A DNA stretch of 64,000 bases from Podarcis raffonei (taxonomy: Eukaryota > Chordata > Lepidosauria > Squamata > Lacertidae): the NCBI RefSeq assembly GCF_027172205.1, contig NC_070604.1, positions 4,975,501 to 5,039,500 on the forward strand, given 5' to 3'. The translations under genes were made by a program, and so were the position numbers. Position 1 is the stretch's first letter. The number at the start of each line of letters is the position of its first letter. The notes beneath the pieces are model-generated. The model saw nothing but the letters and a program-made list of their open reading frames with translations, did not search any database and was not told the DNA's origin. Positions 56,789 through 64,000 of the stretch are shown here, in pieces.

Positions 56789-57528
56789 CCTTTTACTTTA
56801 CTATGCCACTTACCACAACTAATTAGATTTTCTACTCCAGAAGTGACCCCATGTCTGCTGTTTAGCAACATCCCCCTGTAATGACCCACATTTGCTGTTT
56901 GATTGGCAAGGGGGTGCAAAGGGGAGACTATTCAAACGTGAAGTAATTTGTAGCTGCGGTCTGGTCAGGGCTGCCTGGGACGTTTTGCCGCTAGAGGAAA
57001 AACAGGTTATCTACCACCTTGCAATCTCTTCCACCACTGGTCGCCTACTGGGGTGTGCAATGCCCACCCCCCACTGTCTGGGGTCACATGGGTGGTTCTG
57101 GCCCTGCTATGAACCACAATACATCCGAGCAGTGCTTTTTTTCTAGGGGGACGCAGACCCCTAAACATTTTGTGAATCTAGGTTTGGCCTCATTGAGGGG
57201 CAGCAATATGATTAGGAAAATGAGAGCACCCCTAAACATTTTTTTAAAAGAAAAAAAGCACTGCATCCGAGTGCTCCTAGGACCTTTGTGGCAAAGGGCA
57301 GTACCAGTTTAATATCCTCCCCTTTCTCCAAGGAGCACAAGATGGCATAAATGGCTCTTTTCCTTATCCCCATTTTATCGTCAGCCTAGCCCTATGAGGT
57401 GGTTTATCTACAAGACCCAGTCACGTTTCAAAGCTCCATAGATCAACGTCCTTTGTAGACCGCGGTAGTGTGTCTAACTGTGGGCCATCTGAAGAGTTGC
57501 CTTACACACAGTGTGACTGTCTCAGAGG

Positions 57529-57881
57529 TAAAGGTAAAGGGACCCCTGACCATTAGGTCCAGTTGTGGCCGACTCTGGGGTTGCGGCGCTCATCTCGCTT
57601 TATTGGCCGAGGGAGCCGGCGTACAGCTTCCGGGTCATGTGGCCAGCATGACTAAGCCGCTTCTGGCGAACCAGAGCAGCGCATGGAAATGCCATTTACC
57701 TTCCCGCCGGAGCGGTACCTATTTATCTACTTGCACTTTGACGTGCTTTCGAACTGCTAGGTTGGCAGGAGCTGGGACAGAGCAACGGGAGCTCACCTCG
57801 TCGCAGGGATTCGAACCGCCAACCTTCTGATCGGCAAGTCCTAGGCTCTGTGGTTTAACCTACAGCGCCACCTGCGTCCCT
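57529..57881 (-). mobile_element. tRNA-derived SINE (copy 6)
   Basis: TAAAGGTAAAGGGACCCCTG to GCCACCTGCGTCCCT. CTGTCTCAGAGG is duplicated exactly at 57517..57528 and 57882..57893. Confidence 0.93.
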
Positions 57882-58329
57882 CTGTCTCAGAGGACTTTCC
57901 TGCTAAAAGAGCCTGCCGGTTTCAGCCCATGGATTTCAAGCAAGAGTCTGGGGAGGTAGCAAGGACTTAAACCAGGACATTTCTACAGCCAACCTCCCCA
58001 AAATGTCCAGTCTGCACCTCCAGCTTAGTCAGACAAACTGCAGACTGAACTTTCCATGCCTGGCCTCACAACAAAGGAGACTGATGTCAAGCCAACGCAT
58101 GTTAGTGGTGAATGCACGCGCACGAGTTCTTGAGATCTTTCTATGCCTTTTTATTTCAGAAAATATTGTGTCACAGATAGCTTTGATAAAAGTTGTTCCA
58201 ACAACAAAAATTAATACATACTTTAAGGTTTTCAATGGTATAAGGGGAAAAATAATTGACAAGGAATTCCTGAACAAAGTTGTCCTCTCCTTCCCACCCC
58301 TCCAGAGCTATCAAGATGAAATGTGAAAA

Positions 58330-61300
58330 ACGGAAGAACAGGCATTTTATTTCAGCTTCCTGACTTAAATTTGGTCCATAATATTAACACAAACCCCGCC
58401 ACAACAGGCACACATTCAACACCATATTCTGTTGTATACTTTGCAACAATTCTGACGTAGTTGTGCACTTGGGATAATAAAGGCTACACTTCTGGAAGAC
58501 ACAAAATCAGGAATAGAGGTAACTGATTTTTACCTGTAGTAGTAGATGTGTTTTACGTAGCATTTACCTTTTGTTCGAAAATTGCCCACAGAACACGTAA
58601 GGATTGTGTGGGCAGAAGAGTTAAAGGGAATTATGTTTTCCTAACCGCTTTACCAGATAGGCACTTTAAAAACAAGCAAAACCTAAGCTATTTTAAAGAA
58701 TACAAATTTTAATGCCCTGCTGTAAAAATACCAATACATGAGCTTTGGAACGTTTGTGGTTAGACCTGCAATATATTGCTCCACAACTTCTGATCTACCT
58801 AGGACATGAGGGGCAGGAAAAGGACTGTGAGGTTACCTCTCTCAACCCAGAACAGGTAACAGGATAACTCCCCACCTGGGCAAAAAGTAATAATAAAAAA
58901 AACCATCACATTAGATAAACGATTGCCCTATTTCCTCCTCCCAGAGTCAGAGCACTCACAAGGGACCACAAATCTAGGTGAGCTTTTTATTGCCCAGTCT
59001 GGGAGGAAAATCACGGGACAAGGAGGGGTGTTAACACTAAACCAAGTAGCTATGAGCTCAGTGCTATGTGGGATAGCCTTTTCCTAGCTGAAGGCACCCT
59101 CAAGGTCAAAATGCGCTTGGGGTGTTGTTTAATTATGCTTCGGTGGGTGGGGGGCTCTGAAAAAGACATGCACTGCAGCTGCTGAGATGGCAATCTGAAG
59201 CAGACCACCAACACAGGGGAGACAGAGTTGGGGCTTGGCCCCCACTTTGAGAGGCACCCTTTTCTTTCCCTTTTTCAGGGTGTTTTTCAGCAAAAAGGCA
59301 GAGCTAAGGAAACCTACACACACAGCTTCTGCTTCAAACTGCAGCCTCAGTGAGCGATTGCATTAAAAACATACACACAAAAGAACATAACTATACATAA
59401 CACCTAGTTCTGTTCTCAGTCGTCACAAAAGGACCATAAGAACAAAATGAACGAGACTCCTTGCAGCTTCTGCATAAAGTTTCAGAATGAAAGCTAGTTG
59501 TCTAGAATTAAAAGCAGGCAACTGAATCAGGTCTGCTGTGGAACTAAGAGTACATGTTTGCGTACTGAGGCTTGTGCTGTAATACAGCAGAGACACTTTC
59601 CATTAAGGTACTTACTAAGGAACACCTACCGATAGTATAAAAAAAGGCATAGAAAATTGAGGCAATGTGTTCAGCAAAAGCTGTCCCTTTTATGACTAGC
59701 TAAACTGGTGTACAAATGTCGGGGGGACGACACTACATGGAGAGACATACAGAAGAAAGGTACAAAAGGCTACGTGGCAATGTAAGGCACTTGTATTGTT
59801 CTGCAATATGCTACACGGTGGCTTGACAACTTTGTGCAGGAGGAAGCAAGGTTGTGCAGGCTGCTTTGTGCACCTTTTAAAAGTGATCCTCTGAGCTGCC
59901 TTGGAAGACATATGGCGCCGGTTGCTGCAAAGTCACGGCAGCTCTATTTGGTGACGGTGGGTTGTGCTGCAGCAGCTTGGAGTCTAGCACAACAAAGTAA
60001 GGAGAGTTCCCAACTTAAAACAGTGGTGTCTCTCTTTGGAACAGTGTCCAACCATGCTAAGGAAGGTGTTGGGCAGAAGGAAGGCAGGCCTGGCTCCCAT
60101 TAGGCTCAACCAACAGAGAGAAGCCTTCACAGCTGCGTCCTGTTGGCTCAGCCCACTTCGCCTGACCTGCTTATAGCACCATGGTCCACCCAGCAGCGCC
60201 CTTCACTCCTATTCAAAACAATATACAGATGAGGTATATTTGGGACTCAACAAGGAGCGACAGGCACACGCGGGTAAGTTTGGCTTCGGCTCAGAATGTC
60301 CCTTGTCTGGACATCCCAGGTTTTGGAGGAAAGGGAAACTGATGTCTCCAGGTACGCTCCCAAGTAGCGCCAACAAGGGAACAAGAGTGTTTCAACTCCT
60401 CATACTTGGCAACGTTCCCAAAAGCTGTGCAACCGGTGGCCAAGCAAGCTCAACCAAGCCCTGCCTTGGCTGCCCCTCTGTTTTACTGTCCTGGAACATG
60501 AGATAAAAACACAGCTTGGTGGGTTAAAAGTTACGCCGACTCAACTGAAGGACACTACGGGATAAGGACGTGTGCACAAAAATAGAAAGCTGGAAATGAA
60601 ATCTGCACCAGTTACTATAAAAGATCCCATTTGGGGGGCGGGGGCGGGAAATATTTAAAATAATAAACCAGGCATCTGGTGGCTTGAACGCGGCGAAGAA
60701 CCACCCGGTCACTCGCTCGCTGTGAAGGGCTGCTGAACAAGCTGCCACTCCCTAGCCGGTGTCAACCCTTTGCAGAAGCCTCCTTAGCATGCATAAATCG
60801 GGAGGAAATGCTGTTGGGATCAAGAATGCAGCAGAGAATGGCACAGGGGAACATCCACCACCATTTATGGCACAGGAGAATGGACGCTTCAAGCCCCCAG
60901 TGTCTGAGGCACGAGGTTTCTACGTAGCACTTGCTGGAAACGGCAGCTGGGCTCCAGTCCTGCTTGCAGGCTTCCCAGGGGCACCTGGCTGAGAATGCTG
61001 GACTCAATGGACCACAGGGCTATAGGGCATAAGATGCTCTTATGTTCTTAAAACACGTGCAAGGTGATCCAGTTGCACTGGGGGCAAAGGCAAGTCCCAA
61101 AACCCTGGCGACTGAGGCAGACACAACTGCACTAAGGAGGACAGCGGGTACCGTTCCCTGAAAACCAAAAAGGGTAGCAGTACAAAGAAGCTGTCAGTTC
61201 TTCTTGGGTGAAGGACCTATTCCCTCTCCCAGAATATGCTTCTCACTGTTAGTTCCACTTCAACAAAAAGAGGAAATGTAGCAGTTAGAGAAGGGTGGCC

Positions 61301-62798
61301 CCCGAGGTAGACTGTACACTGAGTGCCCCCACCAGCTTTGAGAATAGGTGACAGTAGATGGAAAGCAGTTTCACCCATGAGAGAGATTTCCTCTCACCGC
61401 ATTCATAATACACCCACGTATTAAAGGTTAGGAACTGTACAGCATTCTGTGTGGAAGAAACCTATGTAGCCTTAGAAGAACACCATTCTCAGGAGCTGCA
61501 AAGAGCAGCCAGAGTGGAAATGGGTTCAGATCCCCTTGGACAAAACTTGTGAAAAAGTAGGGGGGTGGGGACGCCTGAAAAACAGAAGGCTACGGTTGCC
61601 ATCCTAAAGACACTCGCTAGGGAAGAACAAGAGGCTTACTTCGGAGCAAACTTGCACTGAATATGCTGTACAGGCAATAATATTGCTGTCCTATGTTGGT
61701 ATGGATGGACCACTTGAACATGACAGACCCAGTAATAAAGATTACACCAACACTTCATGAAGGAAACTTGCTGCAGAGGAAACAAAGGCATGAGGAAACT
61801 GTCCGCTTGTTAAGTAAGGAGGTCACAGACCACCCACAGACGTCTGCCCTGATCTGCTATTTCAGTGAGCAGTGAATCTTCTCCCTGGACTAAGGCACAG
61901 TCGGCTGAGGATGATTCTCAAGGCCTGGGGAGATGCAAAGCATGTCTGACACATACCAAGCTGCCAGGCCAGCAGGTCTATTTGTTGGTGTTTCAGGAGA
62001 ATGCAGTAAATTCTATTTTCGGCTAAGAGGAAGCAGTATTGGAGAGAAACTGCGTGCATCTGTCCCCTTCTCCAGAATGCAGCTGGCTAAAATTTCAGTC
62101 TCTGCGAATAGTCATAGCACAACCCAAAAGTTACATACATACTAAATTATGTTTGTGCACTTCGCCATCTTGTTGTGAAGGCCTGGCACATTCTAAACGC
62201 TCTGCTAAGATTACTAGATATGTAACAGAATTAGGAAATGCAGGCAGAGAAGGGACCTTAGAGGTTTGCTCCATTTCCCCCTCCAATGCCATTTCCCACA
62301 AACTCGCTGTGCAAGAGTGCATTGTCTGAAGGGGACAAACCTCCACATACTAGCCAAATGTTCTATTGTCCCGGCAACGAAGCAAATCATGTCCTACAGA
62401 CGCCACCTCTCCAAACCACGAGCTCCGGCGAGAGTGAGGTGGGTGATACTAAGGGAATGGGATTCCAAGGAATAATCGTTTACAAAAACATCTATGGGTG
62501 CAGGAAAAGCAGCAAGAATACATTGGAGGACAGATTAAAATGAGCAAAAAGAAAATACACTGGCTGAGGAAGGGGTTTGGTGTTCTGAAGCCCCGCTGCG
62601 GATGGAGAGGGGCTTTTTGGTTACTGCAAACTGTCTGGAGGCAGAGAGAGGGGGGGAAAGAGCTTTTCGGTGGTACGTTGAGTCAAGCCGTTTGAAACCG
62701 GGCTTGGTGAAGACACAAGCTGCTTCTTATTCCCAGAGTCCTTAGTCTCGCATTTTCCATTTCCTCCTCCAAGATTCCTTGAAGACTGTGCTTTGGCT
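58330..62798 (-). other. TRAM2: probable TRAM2 3' UTR
   Basis: It lies directly downstream of the TRAM2 stop codon on the minus strand. It is about 4.5 kb and free of recognisable mobile elements, unlike all surrounding sequence, which fits a constrained long UTR. A minus-strand AATAAA at 58346..58351 would end it near 58330; a second at 58150..58155 is an alternative. TRAM2 mRNAs are known to have a long 3' UTR. The boundary is inferred. Confidence 0.6.
58346..58351 (-). terminator. TRAM2: candidate TRAM2 polyadenylation signal
   Basis: AATAAA on the minus strand, preceded by repeat-free sequence for over 4 kb. Confidence 0.45.
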
Positions 62799-62872
62799 CT
62801 AGGGAGACTTGATTTTCTTGGTCCGCGGCGACGTACCATTTTCTGCTTTCACCACTCCGTTTTCATGGTAGC
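62799..62872 (-). CDS. TRAM2: TRAM2 last coding exon (C-terminus), rest off the window
   Basis: TRAM2 is an ER membrane protein of the TRAM/LAG1/CLN8 family linked to the translocon and collagen synthesis. Only the final 23 codons are here: YHENGVVKAENGTSPRTKKI, KSP, stop. This is the family-specific basic cytosolic tail, nearly identical to human (KKIKSP versus KKLKSP). A splice acceptor CACCTCAG precedes 62872, with two bases completing a glycine codon from the previous exon. The position right of EFHC1 on the opposite strand matches mammalian synteny. The remaining exons, with the membrane helices, lie beyond 64,000. Confidence 0.93.
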
Positions 62873-63652
62873 CTGAGGTGTGGGGAGAAGGAGAAAATGG
62901 TATTTTAATAAAAGGCTTCAATAGGTACTTGTACAAGCCTTTTAAAGACTCAAAGAATGGAGTCTGGAATGCTGTATTTAATACTACAGTTGTAGGGTGA
63001 AGGCAGTGCCTGCCACCCCCCTCAGCTAACTCTGACATTGTCCCCTGGGGTTTTCCGAAGCCACAAGTATGGGGTTTGGTGGTATGAGCAGAACTGCTCT
63101 ACAGGAAACATAGCTGAGGCTCCTGGCAGATTTATCCTATGATGGCTTAACTGGTCATATTCTACCATCCCTCCAAAGATCCAGCAGTAGCTCACCTATG
63201 GCTCTCACGAATCCACCTATTCAGGAAATTTGCAGTGCCAAAAAAAAATTGCTTGGGCAGCAGCATGTGAACCAAAGACTATTATCTTGCCCGTTAGACC
63301 CCAGGGAGTGACTGGGTGAGATGGGGGGGGAGCTGCAATAGGTGTCTCTGGGCCACTAATCCTCCCCCCCCAAAATATGTGTGTTCTAGCTGCAGCAGCT
63401 GCTTGGGACCCAGCCAGGTCTGGCCTGTTTCAGAAGAGCTCATTGTACAGACCAGAAAAAGCCACTATTGTCTACTAGCTGCCTAAACGAGAAGAGTTGC
63501 CCAATTAAAACAACCCAAGCCGCTTATTCCTATATATCTTAACAAATTAACCAGATCTGCATATATTAGGCATATAAAAGAACAACATGTGTCACAGCAA
63601 CAGGTATTAGCCCAGAAGAGGAGTCTCCCACATTCTTTTTAACACAGAAGAT
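62873..63652 (-). other. TRAM2 intron, nothing recognised
   Basis: Sequence upstream (on the minus strand) of the last TRAM2 exon, with homopolymer runs at 63241 and 63362. No exon or repeat family seen. Confidence 0.5.
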
Positions 63653-63656
63653 GAAG

Positions 63657-64000
63657 GTTAATTCTGTGTCCAGGGCGGCTGTCTACCAGCTCCACCTGGT
63701 ACGAAGGCTGAGACCCTACCTGCCCGCGGACTGTCTCGCCAGAGTGGTGCATGCTCTAGTTATCTCCCGCTTGGACTACTGCAATATGCTCTACGTGGGG
63801 CTACCTTTGAAGGTGACCCAGAAACTGCAATTAATCCAGAATGCGGCAGCTAGGCTGGGGACTGGGAGTGGCCGCCTGGACCACATAACACCGGTCTTGA
63901 AAGAACTACATTGGCTCCCAGTACGTTTCCGAGCACAATTCAAAGTTTTGGTGCTGACCTTTAAAGCCCTAAACGGCCTCGGTCCTGTATACCTGAAGGA
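63657..64000 (+). mobile_element. L2-type LINE fragment running off the window
   Basis: TTCTGTGTCCAGGGCGGCTG, then GACTGTCTCGCCAGAGTGGT and CTAAACGGCCTCGGTCCTGT: the same family and region of ORF2 as 46.6-47.6 kb, inside a TRAM2 intron. Confidence 0.88.

Overview
The window is vertebrate, almost certainly squamate reptile (lizard or snake), nuclear DNA. Four host genes lie in the order known from human 6p12.2: MCM3 (minus strand, 3' part off the left edge), PAQR8 (plus), EFHC1 (plus, complete) and TRAM2 (minus, only the last coding exon and the 3' UTR). The squamate call rests on the mobile elements: Bov-B, CR1, L2-type and L1 LINEs, a Penelope-like element, tRNA-derived SINEs with a TTTACC-type tail, and many short TA-flanked and hAT-type MITEs. 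A lacertid-like lizard is possible, but no genus is claimed. No endogenous retrovirus or LTR element was recognised.

Layout. 1-10,900: ten coding exons of MCM3 (residues 1-517 of about 810), transcribed leftwards from a CpG island at 10.55-11.2 kb that holds two E2F sites, three CCAAT boxes and a ZNF143-type site. 11.2-23.2 kb: intergenic, no gene seen, with hAT, TA-MITE, CR1 and L2 remnants. 23.2-24.06 kb: CpG island, probable PAQR8 promoter and non-coding first exon. 24-30.4 kb: presumed PAQR8 intron with CR1, SINE and Bov-B copies. 30,474-31,532: intact single-exon PAQR8 coding region, then a probable long 3' UTR. 38.06-38.46 kb: CpG island of EFHC1 with a perfect RFX X-box. 38,264-56,144: eleven EFHC1 coding exons encoding 641 residues. 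56.1-58.3 kb: short intergenic stretch with two SINEs. 58.33-62.8 kb: probable TRAM2 3' UTR. 62,799-62,872: last TRAM2 coding exon. A further L2-type LINE runs off the right edge.

The genes share no pathway. MCM3 is a subunit of the replicative helicase, PAQR8 a membrane progestin receptor, EFHC1 a ciliary microtubule inner protein and TRAM2 an ER translocon-associated protein. They are neighbours by conserved synteny. The most unusual structure is in the repeats. TA-flanked MITEs of about 215-275 bp share the terminus CAGTGGTACCTCG but carry at least four different cores. In each core the short word next to the terminus is repeated several times inside the element. A second MITE family with unrelated termini (CCGTATTTTTC) has the same architecture.
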